Of a stretch of DNA of 64,000 bases, positions 53,810-60,371 are shown one piece after another. Source of the stretch: Arenimonas donghaensis DSM 18148 = HO3-R19 (lineage in GTDB: Bacteria > Pseudomonadota > Gammaproteobacteria > Xanthomonadales > Xanthomonadaceae); NCBI RefSeq assembly GCF_000743535.1, contig NZ_AVCJ01000007.1, positions 18,860 through 82,859 of the forward strand. Reading direction: 5' to 3'. The notes below the pieces were generated by a model, which was not told the origin of the DNA, ran no database searches, and was given only the letters and a program-made list of their open reading frames with translations. Position numbers and translations under genes: made by a program. The first letter of the stretch is position 1. Every line of letters begins with the position of its first letter.

Positions 53810-54547
53810 TCAGGAACCCGATGCGCCGCCGACCGGCGCCTTTAGGCTGGCCAGGCGAATGCCGTCCGTGTCGGCCGTGCGTGAGGCCGACTGCGTGGCA
53901 TCGGCCTTGATCTGGTCGCAAAGCCTGGCGCGGCCCGGCGGACAGAACGTCACCGGCACCCGCCAAACCGTCGAGACCGGCGCGCCGTCGACTTCCTCGA
54001 TCACCGGACGCCAGTGCTCCATCACCTTCATCACTTCTGCGACGAATTCGTCACGGTGGGCCTGGGAGCGCTCGAGTTTGCGGCCCCCATGCCAAAGCGA
54101 AATGTCATGCAGTCCGGAACGTTCCACGTCGACCCGCCCATCGGCAGTGAGCTGCATCTTCATCACCACGCGCGCACCGTAGCCGCGCTGGGCCGCCCGC
54201 ATCGGATAGCGCGGCGGATGGAACATCGGCTTGCTCGCCTCGATGGCCAGGGCCTCGGCGCTGACGCTGTCGTCACTCTCCGGCGTAAAGCGCATCTTTA
54301 CGTCCAGGGTCGTGCGGCTGCTGGCCGGCTGCCCGTTCACCTGTGCCGGCTCGAACTCGACGTCCTTGACGGCGGCCTCGGCGATGCGGGCCAGCGACTC
54401 GGGAAGATCGCCCACCGCATCGGCGGCAACCACGCGACCTTCGGCGCTGACATCAACGCGTACCTGGACCGGACGTTCGAAGGGCTTGTCCTTGGCGGCC
54501 ACGGGCAAGGCGACCGCCAGGGCGAGTGCGATGGCTAAGGATTTCAT
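53810..54547 (-). CDS. Exported TonB-C-terminal-like protein
   Basis: The 245-residue exported protein (signal peptide MKSLAIALALAVALPVAA) carries two TonB C-terminal-like repeats. The first (about 20-110: VQVRVDVSAEGRVVAADAVGDLPESLARIAEAAVKDVEFEPAQVNGQPA) is followed by a second (about 125-215: FHPPRYPMRAAQRGYGARVVMKMQLTADGRVDVERSGLHD and VMEHWRPV). It has no membrane anchor or proline spacer, so it is not a classical TonB; it may be a periplasmic scaffold. ATG 54547 begins the signal peptide. Confidence 0.8.
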   Translation of the reverse strand: MKSLAIALALAVALPVAAKDKPFERPVQVRVDVSAEGRVVAADAVGDLPESLARIAEAAVKDVEFEPAQVNGQPASSRTTLDVKMRFTPESDDSVSAEALAIEASKPMFHPPRYPMRAAQRGYGARVVMKMQLTADGRVDVERSGLHDISLWHGGRKLERSQAHRDEFVAEVMKVMEHWRPVIEEVDGAPVSTVWRVPVTFCPPGRARLCDQIKADATQSASRTADTDGIRLASLKAPVGGASGS

Positions 54548-54736
54548 GGGTGACTTTCCACCAGGGTGAGGAATCGACCCCGACTGTAGCGGCCAAGAAA
54601 TGGGGTGCCCACCACCGGGCGAAATTTTCTCTCGCCCCATGAACGTCAGGCTGAACAACGCGTAGCACTGCTTGCCGATGTAAGCATCACTGCCCTCGCC
54701 TGCCCCTGCGGATTCGCAACCCGGCAGCCGGTGACC

Positions 54737-55447
54737 TCAGTCGCAGGCATCGCGGATCGCATCCCCATGCCGGCGAAGACCATCGTGCGTAACCAGCCTC
54801 AGTGGCTGGGCCCGATAGCGACGATCCGCTTCCCTGGCGGCCTGGCATGCAGCCGCATCCTCGCTGGCTTTCCGGCGGCTGGAATTGCCCGGGGATGTTT
54901 GCGTGTATTGGACCCTCGGGCGCGTGGCGAGGCGGACACGCGGCCGGACCGGTTCATGCTCGGGAGTAACCGCGCGGCGCCACGCCTCCCGACTATCGGC
55001 AGGACAGGGCGCGGACTGGAAGCTGGCGAGCCCGGCGCTGTCGACACACTTGTGGAGCCAGTTTCCCGCCGGCGGCCGGTGCGCGGGTGGGAGATCCGGC
55101 TCCGGGGACTCGGCGGGGCCGGACGCAGCAAGCACCGCGGGCGCCGGGCGCTGCGGCAGCGGCGCGGGTTCCGGTCGACTGGTGGAGACGGCGACGTAGC
55201 CAGCCGCTACCAGGATGGCGAGTGCGCCGGCTCCGCCCAGGAGTTTGGCGAACGGCGGATCGACTTCCTGGAGGCGGCCCCGCGGATCGCGGCGAAGCTC
55301 CGGTTTCCCGAACAGCGCAAACGCAGCCATCACCACCGCCAGGCCCATGAAAAGCAGCGCCAGGCCCCGCTCGCCACGGCCTGTCATGGCGCCGGCAATG
55401 GCCAGGTCCACGAACGCCATGCCCAGCAGCAACCAGAAACTCTTCAT
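54737..55447 (-). CDS. Membrane protein with DUF4124-like periplasmic module
   Basis: The 236-residue protein has two or three N-terminal membrane segments (LLLGMAFVDLAIAGAMTG, LALLFMGLAVVMAAFALFG and LLGGAGALAILVAAGYVAVS). A Pro-rich linker leads to the Cys module WLHKCVDSAGLASFQSAPCPADSREAW, like that of the two proteins at 47109-48097, and a basic Cys-containing end (ACQAAREADRRYRA). The function is unknown. It could be a membrane-anchored version of the exported DUF4124 proteins. Confidence 0.78.
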   Translation of the reverse strand: MKSFWLLLGMAFVDLAIAGAMTGRGERGLALLFMGLAVVMAAFALFGKPELRRDPRGRLQEVDPPFAKLLGGAGALAILVAAGYVAVSTSRPEPAPLPQRPAPAVLAASGPAESPEPDLPPAHRPPAGNWLHKCVDSAGLASFQSAPCPADSREAWRRAVTPEHEPVRPRVRLATRPRVQYTQTSPGNSSRRKASEDAAACQAAREADRRYRAQPLRLVTHDGLRRHGDAIRDACD

Positions 55448-55531
55448 CCACCCGCTCCCCCGGTTTTCCGGGGAGGCTAAACCGGGCGGCCGCGCCTGGC
55501 GACGCGGAAATTTCTCAGTCCTGGGCCCGGA

Positions 55532-55639
55532 TCAGCCGTCCGCTTGCCTCAAGGGCTGGCATACCGCGCGTTGCTGCATGTCGACCGGCAAGGCCTTGCC
55601 GTCGATGTCGATGCCCAGCAAGGCAAGGCGCTCGAGCAT
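55532..55639 (-). pseudogene. Short ORF, possible decayed small membrane-type gene
   Basis: From ATG 55639 there are 35 codons (MLERLALLGIDIDGKALPVD onward). The frame stays open upstream, and there GFRNINLLLTAIAGQ precedes the ATG without a start codon; the codon before RNINLL is TTC. Small xanthomonad proteins often begin like MRNINLLLTA (from memory). So this may be a small gene that lost its start codon, or a peptide with an unusual start. There is no obvious Shine-Dalgarno. Confidence 0.35.
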
Positions 55640-55707
55640 CTGTCCGGCGATGGCGGTCAGCAGCAGGTTGATATTTCGGAAGCCGTGGAGCGAAACCGCT
55701 GGGGGAT

Positions 55708-56028
55708 TCAGGCCTTGTCGCCGGCTGCGTCGGTCAGGTCGAAGACCGGCACGCTGGCCTCGATCTCGTGGGGTTCGTCATCGATGGCGACGCTGAAGCC
55801 GTCGTCGTCATTGTCGGCCGGTGCGGTTTGCCATTCGTGGACCAGCTGGCGCGCTTCCGCGGCTTCTTCGTCTTCCACCACCACGCGCACCTGGCGGGTA
55901 GCCGGCACGCCGGCCTCCGGGTCGGCCATGTTCGGGCCGAAGATATGCGCGGCGATGCCAGCGGTGACCAGGAGGTCCTGGACCAGCTGGGCGTCGAGCT
56001 CGCTTTCGGCGACGTAGATCGGCGTCAT
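55708..56028 (-). CDS. DUF2007-type protein with acidic tail
   Basis: The 106-residue DUF2007-like protein is MTPIYVAESELDAQLVQDLLVTAGIAAHIFGPNMAD, then VPATRQVRVVVEDEEAAEARQLVHEW, followed by an acidic tail (DNDDDGFSVAIDDEPHEIEASVP). ATG 56028 is the first plausible start; the longer frame to 56598 is antisense to the SH3-like gene and is discarded. A near-perfect CRP-type dyad lies 55-80 bases upstream (56082-56109), so this gene may be regulated by a Clp/CRP-like protein. Paralogous to the gene at 53448. Confidence 0.85.
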   Translation of the reverse strand: MTPIYVAESELDAQLVQDLLVTAGIAAHIFGPNMADPEAGVPATRQVRVVVEDEEAAEARQLVHEWQTAPADNDDDGFSVAIDDEPHEIEASVPVFDLTDAAGDKA

Positions 56029-56081
56029 TCCGGTGCCTCGGGCAGTAGGTCCGGTTTCACATTCCGGGCCTTTCCCGCCGC

Positions 56082-56109
56082 CGAAACTGTGAACCAGTTC
56101 ACACTTTCG
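56082..56109. promoter_or_regulatory. CRP/Clp-type dyad
   Basis: TGTGAACCAGTTCACA (56088-56103) fits the CRP consensus TGTGA-N6-TCACA exactly, with symmetric N6. Apart from one mismatched pair the symmetry extends to CGAAA...TTTCG, a 28-base dyad. It lies between the DUF2007-type gene (minus, ATG 56028) and the SH3-like gene (plus, ATG 56254). The loop is only 2 bases, so a DNA-binding site is more likely than an RNA hairpin. Confidence 0.65.
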
Positions 56110-56253
56110 CCGGTTTTCTGGCGGGTGGTGGCCTGGGGCTGACCAGCGGGCCGTGGTGTCGCCCACCTGCGCGGCGGATGCTTCCCCGGCGCCTTGGCCG
56201 TATCCTGAAGGCCTTCGACTCCGACCCCGGAGCGCCCAGGTAAACGCCCCAGG

Positions 56254-56625
56254 ATGTCCACGCTCAAGGCCATCAACGCCACGGTCACCGGTTCGCAGGA
56301 AGGCCCCGACGCCATCCCGCTGACCCTCAAGCCAGGCGACGTCGTGCACGTTCGGCACCCGCACCCGGATCGGCCCGGCTACGTCTGGGCCGAAGACGGC
56401 CAGCTCAGCGCCGGCTGGATGCCCATGGACCTGGTCGACACCAATGCCGGCCAGCCCCAGGCCAGGGCCGAGTACTGCAGCGCCGAACTCACCGTGTCGC
56501 CGGGCGACACCGTGCGGCTGATCTGGGAAGACCCCGCCCACGGCGCCTGCTGGTGCGAGGACCGGCACAGCGAACGCGGCTGGATCCGCAACGAGCACCT
56601 GCGCTTCGAAGTCCCCAAGGACTGA
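56254..56625 (+). CDS. SH3-like tandem-repeat small protein
   Basis: The 123-residue soluble protein looks like two SH3-type barrels: LKAINATVTGSQEGPDAIPLTLKPGDVVHV...GYVWAEDGQLSAGWMPMDLVD (residues 4-62) and ARAEYCSAELTVSPGDTVRLIWEDP...GACWCEDRHSERGWIRNEHLRFE (70-120). The repeats share the xxGDxVxx...GWxxxxxL pattern. It has no signal peptide. Similar bacterial SH3-variant proteins are of unknown function. It ends 7 bases from the convergent desaturase gene; the palindrome CTGAAC-GG-GTTCAG (56622-56635) spans both stop codons. Confidence 0.8.
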   Translation: MSTLKAINATVTGSQEGPDAIPLTLKPGDVVHVRHPHPDRPGYVWAEDGQLSAGWMPMDLVDTNAGQPQARAEYCSAELTVSPGDTVRLIWEDPAHGACWCEDRHSERGWIRNEHLRFEVPKD

Positions 56626-56631
56626 ACGGGT

Positions 56632-57774
56632 TCAGCGGGTCACGGCCAGGCCGGCGCCCGGCGTGTCGGCCGCGGCTTTCGCCCGGCTCGGCAGCGCATG
56701 GCGCAGGATGCGCCACAGCACCTGGCCGAACTGCCGGGGCAGCGAACCGGTGTTGTAGTGCTGGCCATAGCGCGCGCAGATGGCGCGCACCTCCACCGCC
56801 ATCGCGGCGTAGCGGTTGGCCGGCACGTCCGGGAAAAAATGGTGCTCGATCTGGTGGCTCAGATTGCCCGACAGCAGATTCAGCAGCCGGCCGCCGGCGA
56901 TGTTCGACGAGCCGCGCAGCTGCCGGAGGTACCAGGCGCCGCGGCTTTCATTGCGCACCGATTCACGCGGGAAGGTTTCCGCGTCAGCCGTGAAGTGACC
57001 GCAGAAGATGATCAGCCAGGTCCACAGGTTGCGCAGCACATTGGCGACCGCGTTGCCCACCAGCACGGTCAGGAAGAAGGGGCCGGCCAGCAGCGGGAAA
57101 AAAACGTAGTCCTTGAGCACCTGACGGCCCATCTTGCGGCCGACCGGGCGAAATTCGCGCAGCACGTCCCGGGCCCTGGTCTTGCCGGCGAACCAGCGGC
57201 CCAGGCGCAGGTCCTGGATGGCGATGCCCCACTCGAACAGGACGGCGAACACCACCGCCACCAGCGGCTGGGCCAGGTAGAACGGCCGCCAGCGCTGCTC
57301 GGGGAAGATGCGCAGCAGGCCGTAGCCGATGTCGTCGTCCATTCCACGCACGTTGGTCCAGGTGTGGTGGCGGAAGTTGTGGGTCTTGCGCCAGTTGTCG
57401 CTGGTGCCGGCGATGTCCCATTCGTAGGCCTGGCCGTTGAATGCCGGGTCGTTCATCCAGTCGAACTGGCCGTGGATGACGTTGTGGCCCAGCTCCATGT
57501 TTTCGAGGATCTTCGAGAGCGCCAGCGACAGCACGCCCAGGGTGCCGGCGATCCACAGCACGGGCGTGTAGAACGCACCGGCGATCGCAGCCAGCATCAG
57601 CAGTGCACGGCCGGCGAAGCCAAGGTAGCGCACGGCCGCGAACACGGCGCGGATGTAGTCGGCGTCGGCCTGGCCAATGGTGGCGACGGTGCGTGCGCGA
57701 AGGGCGTCGAGCTCCGCGGCGAAGGCGTCGAGCTCTTCGGCTGACAGGGCGCGGTTGCGGGGCGTCGTATTCAT
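56632..57774 (-). CDS. Membrane acyl-CoA fatty acid desaturase (DesB/DesA3 type)
   Basis: The 380-residue integral-membrane di-iron desaturase introduces a double bond into acyl chains. Three histidine boxes are present: HNVIHGQ (about 105), HNFRHHTW (about 140) and HQIEHHFFP (about 320), with hydrophobic segments between them. It is four bases downstream of the reductase gene and divergent from a TetR regulator; the order regulator/reductase/desaturase equals desT/desC/desB of Pseudomonas. By that analogy it is an acyl-CoA Delta9 desaturase using electrons from the reductase. ATG 57774 begins MNTTPRN. Confidence 0.93.
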   Translation of the reverse strand: MNTTPRNRALSAEELDAFAAELDALRARTVATIGQADADYIRAVFAAVRYLGFAGRALLMLAAIAGAFYTPVLWIAGTLGVLSLALSKILENMELGHNVIHGQFDWMNDPAFNGQAYEWDIAGTSDNWRKTHNFRHHTWTNVRGMDDDIGYGLLRIFPEQRWRPFYLAQPLVAVVFAVLFEWGIAIQDLRLGRWFAGKTRARDVLREFRPVGRKMGRQVLKDYVFFPLLAGPFFLTVLVGNAVANVLRNLWTWLIIFCGHFTADAETFPRESVRNESRGAWYLRQLRGSSNIAGGRLLNLLSGNLSHQIEHHFFPDVPANRYAAMAVEVRAICARYGQHYNTGSLPRQFGQVLWRILRHALPSRAKAAADTPGAGLAVTR

Positions 57775-57778
57775 CGGA

Positions 57779-58879
57779 TCACAGGTCCAGGACAAGATCG
57801 CTGCGGGCACTGGAAACACACAGGCGCAGGGCGGAAACGGGCTCGTGCTCGACGTCGCCAGTCAGCAGGTGGCGGGTGCTGCCGGCGGACTTGGCGCAGG
57901 CGCAGGTATTGCACAGGCCGCGGCGGCAGCCCGACGCGGGTGACAGACCGGCGGCTTCCAGGGCATCGAGCAGCGATTGGCCACGCGGGACCTGCAGGGT
58001 CTGGCCACTGCGGGTGAGCGTCAGGGCCACGCTGCCGCTGTCGCGGGTGTCGGCGACCGGCGGCGAAAAGGACTCGGCGGCGAAGCTGGCGGCCGTGCCG
58101 GCGAGCAGTTCGCGCGCCGTGGCCACGAAGCCGTCCGGGCCGCAGGCCAGCACATGCGCCGGCGTCCCGCGCCAGGTCGCCAGCTGGTCGGCGTTGAGCC
58201 GTCCGGTCGACTCGTCGTCCGCCTCGGCGCTGTCGCGGGTGAGCACAAAGCGCACGTCGAGCGAGACATGCCGCGCGGCGATGGCGCGCAGCGCATCGAC
58301 GAAGCAGCGTTGTTCACGGCGGCGGGTGAAATACAGCAGCGTGGTCGGTCCCGGATCGGCCTGCGCGGCGAGGTCGGCGAACAGCGCCATCATCGGCGTG
58401 ATGCCGCTGCCGGCGGCCAGCAGCAGTCGCGGCAGGCCATCGCCGGGGGGCAGCGCCAGGTCGCCGAAGGCTTCGCCCAGGCCCAGCACGTCGCCGGCCT
58501 TGGCGCGATCACAGAGGTGGGCGCTGACCCTGCCGCCCTCGATCTTCTTCACGGTGATCCGGAAGCAGCCGTCTTTTCCCGGCGCGGCCTGGGGGCTGTA
58601 GCTGCGGACCAGGCGGCGCCCGTCGACCTCGACCCCGATGTTCAGGTGCTGCCCGGGCGCGAAACCGCGGAAATGGCGGTTGGGCTTGATCAGCAGGCTG
58701 ACCGCGTCCGCGGCGGCCGGCTCGCGGGCCAGGATCCGGCCCAGCGGGCGGTTCCAGGTCCAGGTCGGGGCAACCCGGGCGGCCCAGAAGTCGAACAGGG
58801 CCGGGGAAACCAGGGGCGCACGGCGCCGGCGCCCAGGGGGCGGGAGAACGGGCGGGACGGCGGTCGGGTCGGGGCGCAT
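57779..58879 (-). CDS. Ferredoxin-reductase-type electron donor of the desaturase (DesC-like)
   Basis: The 366-residue flavoprotein supplies electrons to the desaturase. It has the FAD motif RSYSP (with HLNIGVEVDGRRLVRSYSP), the NAD(P)-binding GSGITPMMAL, a CGPDGF block, and a C-terminal plant-type [2Fe-2S] ferredoxin domain CRRGLCNTCACAK with the fourth cysteine further on (LRLCVSSARSD). The start is uncertain: ATG 58879 lies below the TATACA repeat, ATG 58903 within it, and neither has a good Shine-Dalgarno. In the latter case a leaderless mRNA is possible because TATAGA ends 7 bases before it. Confidence 0.92.
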   Translation of the reverse strand: MRPDPTAVPPVLPPPGRRRRAPLVSPALFDFWAARVAPTWTWNRPLGRILAREPAAADAVSLLIKPNRHFRGFAPGQHLNIGVEVDGRRLVRSYSPQAAPGKDGCFRITVKKIEGGRVSAHLCDRAKAGDVLGLGEAFGDLALPPGDGLPRLLLAAGSGITPMMALFADLAAQADPGPTTLLYFTRRREQRCFVDALRAIAARHVSLDVRFVLTRDSAEADDESTGRLNADQLATWRGTPAHVLACGPDGFVATARELLAGTAASFAAESFSPPVADTRDSGSVALTLTRSGQTLQVPRGQSLLDALEAAGLSPASGCRRGLCNTCACAKSAGSTRHLLTGDVEHEPVSALRLCVSSARSDLVLDL

Positions 58880-58888
58880 GGCCGGGAG

Positions 58889-58926
58889 TATACAGGTCCG
58901 CATACGCGTGTCTATACAGTTGTATA
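58889..58926. promoter_or_regulatory. TATACA repeats and palindrome, candidate DesT-like operator
   Basis: TATACAG occurs at 58889-58895 and 58913-58919. The second copy continues into TATACA-GT-TGTATA (58913-58926), a perfect 14-base palindrome; the copies are 24 bases apart, with an ACGCGT palindrome between them. The region lies between the divergent reductase and TetR genes and contains their likely -10 elements, so a TetR-family dimer bound there would shut off one or both. Confidence 0.55.
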
Positions 58927-58971
58927 TGCAGAGACGCTTATGATGGCGCCCTACCCCGACCCGGCCTGCCC

Positions 58972-59610
58972 GTGACGCCCCATTCCTCCGACGCCGCCGC
59001 CGACCTGCACCCCAGCCGCCGCACGGCGATCACCCAGGCCGACCTGCTCGAGGCGGCGCTGCGCCTGATCGGCCCGCATCGCAGCGTATCCAGCCTGGGC
59101 CTGCGCGAAGTCGCCCGCGAGGCGGGCATCGCGCCGAACAGTTTCTACCGCCAGTTCCGCGACATGGACGAACTGGCCGTGGCCCTGATCGACGTCGCCG
59201 GCCAGTCCTTGCGCAAGATCGTCGGCGCCGCCCGCCATCGCGCCGAAGCCGAACGCGGCATCGTGCGCGGCTCGGTCGAAGCCTTCATCGAGCAGGTACG
59301 CGCCGACGACAAGCTGCTGCACGTGCTGCTGCGCGAAGGCACCGTCGGCTCCGACGCCTTCAAGCGCGCAGTCGATCGCGAGCTGAGTTTCTTCGAAGAG
59401 GAATTGCAGGCCGACCTGATCCGCTTCGGCGAACTGCGCAATCAGCCACTGGCCGAACCCGCGCTTGCCGCCCGCGCCATCACCCGCCTGGCCTTTGCCA
59501 TGGGCGCCACCGCCCTGGACCTGCCGCCCGAGCGCGACGCCGAACTCATCGACCAGCTCACGACGATGGTGCGCATGATCCTGGTGGGCGCACGGAGCCT
59601 GACGAAATAG
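58972..59610 (+). CDS. TetR-family regulator, DesT-like
   Basis: The 212-residue regulator has the N-terminal TetR helix-turn-helix (about 15-62): RTAITQADLLEAALRLIGP...LGLREVAREAGIAPNSFYRQFRDMDELAVALID. The ligand/dimer domain is alpha-helical, with VEAFIEQVRADDKLLHVLLREGTVGSDAF. The start is GTG 58972; no Shine-Dalgarno is evident. It is divergent from the desaturase operon and by position a DesT counterpart that senses the acyl-CoA pool. The palindrome at 58913 is its likely operator. Confidence 0.9.
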   Translation: MTPHSSDAAADLHPSRRTAITQADLLEAALRLIGPHRSVSSLGLREVAREAGIAPNSFYRQFRDMDELAVALIDVAGQSLRKIVGAARHRAEAERGIVRGSVEAFIEQVRADDKLLHVLLREGTVGSDAFKRAVDRELSFFEEELQADLIRFGELRNQPLAEPALAARAITRLAFAMGATALDLPPERDAELIDQLTTMVRMILVGARSLTK

Positions 59611-59635
59611 GGATCGAACCGGCGAGCTATGGTGG

Positions 59636-59653
59636 CCCGGGCGGGAGCCCGGG
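59636..59653 (+). terminator. Hairpin between the TetR gene and the convergent histidine-box gene
   Basis: CCCGGGC-GGGA-GCCCGGG (59636-59642 with 59647-59653) has a 7-base stem and tetraloop, followed by TCATTGCTT on the plus strand. It lies 25 bases after the TetR stop and touches the stop of the convergent gene. Confidence 0.6.
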
Positions 59654-60235
59654 TCATTGCTTGAGGTGATCCGCCATGTCCCTCAACGCCTTCAAGCTTC
59701 GCGACACGCCGCTATTGAGGTCGTCCGCAAAACCGCGAAGCCCGGCCGGCAACTCGGGCCCAGCCACCAGCGTGGCGCTCATCGCCACGCAATTGATTGC
59801 ATTGCGCAACTCGTGCAAAGACGCGTCCACACCTTCATGGGCCGATTTCCCAGGGTCCGGCCACAACAACCGAAAGCTCGCCCGGGCTATCGACGCCGCA
59901 AGCTTCAGGTCGGCCGATCCCCGCGGTATCACCTGTGACGTGCAAAGCAGAAGGCCAAACGTCGCCTCATCCCGCGAGCCCACTTCGACCAGCCAACCGA
60001 CGCCGGCCCCGGCGTCCTGGGACGGATACGCCCCGACAACGTCTTGCTCGGGAAGCGCCTCCTCGCACCATTCGATCGGCGCCCGCGTCTGCGTTGATTG
60101 AACCAACGTGAGCGATTCGGGATGCAAGGGCGCGAGCAGCCGCCAGACACCCTCCAGCCATTGATCGAGCGCGGCCACCCCCGGCCTGGAGCCTGCGGCG
60201 GAAGACATTGTTGGCTGTGGACCGAAGTCATTCAT
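59654..60235 (-). CDS. GAF-like plus histidine-box protein without kinase domain
   Basis: The 193-residue protein has a GAF-like N-terminal region (about 20-130: LEGVWRLLAPLHPESLTLVQ, then VGWLVEVGSRDEATFGLLLC) and a C-terminal helical hairpin. The first helix of the hairpin carries LHELRNAINCVAMSATLV, an H box (HELRN) of the HisKA type, and the second GFADDLNSGVSRSLKALRDMADHL. No N, G1 or G2 box of an ATPase domain follows, so it may act as a histidine phosphotransferase or dimeric adaptor. ATG 60235 begins MNDFGPQ. It lies 136 bases downstream of the hybrid kinase on the same strand. Confidence 0.75.
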   Translation of the reverse strand: MNDFGPQPTMSSAAGSRPGVAALDQWLEGVWRLLAPLHPESLTLVQSTQTRAPIEWCEEALPEQDVVGAYPSQDAGAGVGWLVEVGSRDEATFGLLLCTSQVIPRGSADLKLAASIARASFRLLWPDPGKSAHEGVDASLHELRNAINCVAMSATLVAGPELPAGLRGFADDLNSGVSRSLKALRDMADHLKQ

Positions 60236-60371
60236 ACCGAGGCATCCCCTCAAGGCCCAACCCGACGGCGAGTATCCGGCTTTCGTCGGCCCCGTCGTGC
60301 GAAGTATGCACGGGCAGGGCTTTCATGGGCGAGCCGCCCCTGGGCGGCCAGCGCTGGTCCCGCGGGGCCTT

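Noticed and set aside
54548..54736. Gene between the TonB-like and DUF4124-like membrane genes
   Set aside because: No frame with a start, Shine-Dalgarno and plausible composition was found in this 189-base gap; it probably holds the TonB-like gene's promoter.
56029..56598. Extension of the DUF2007-type gene to 56598
   Set aside because: The added part is antisense to the SH3-like gene and lacks family similarity; MTPIYVAESELDAQ is a normal DUF2007 start.
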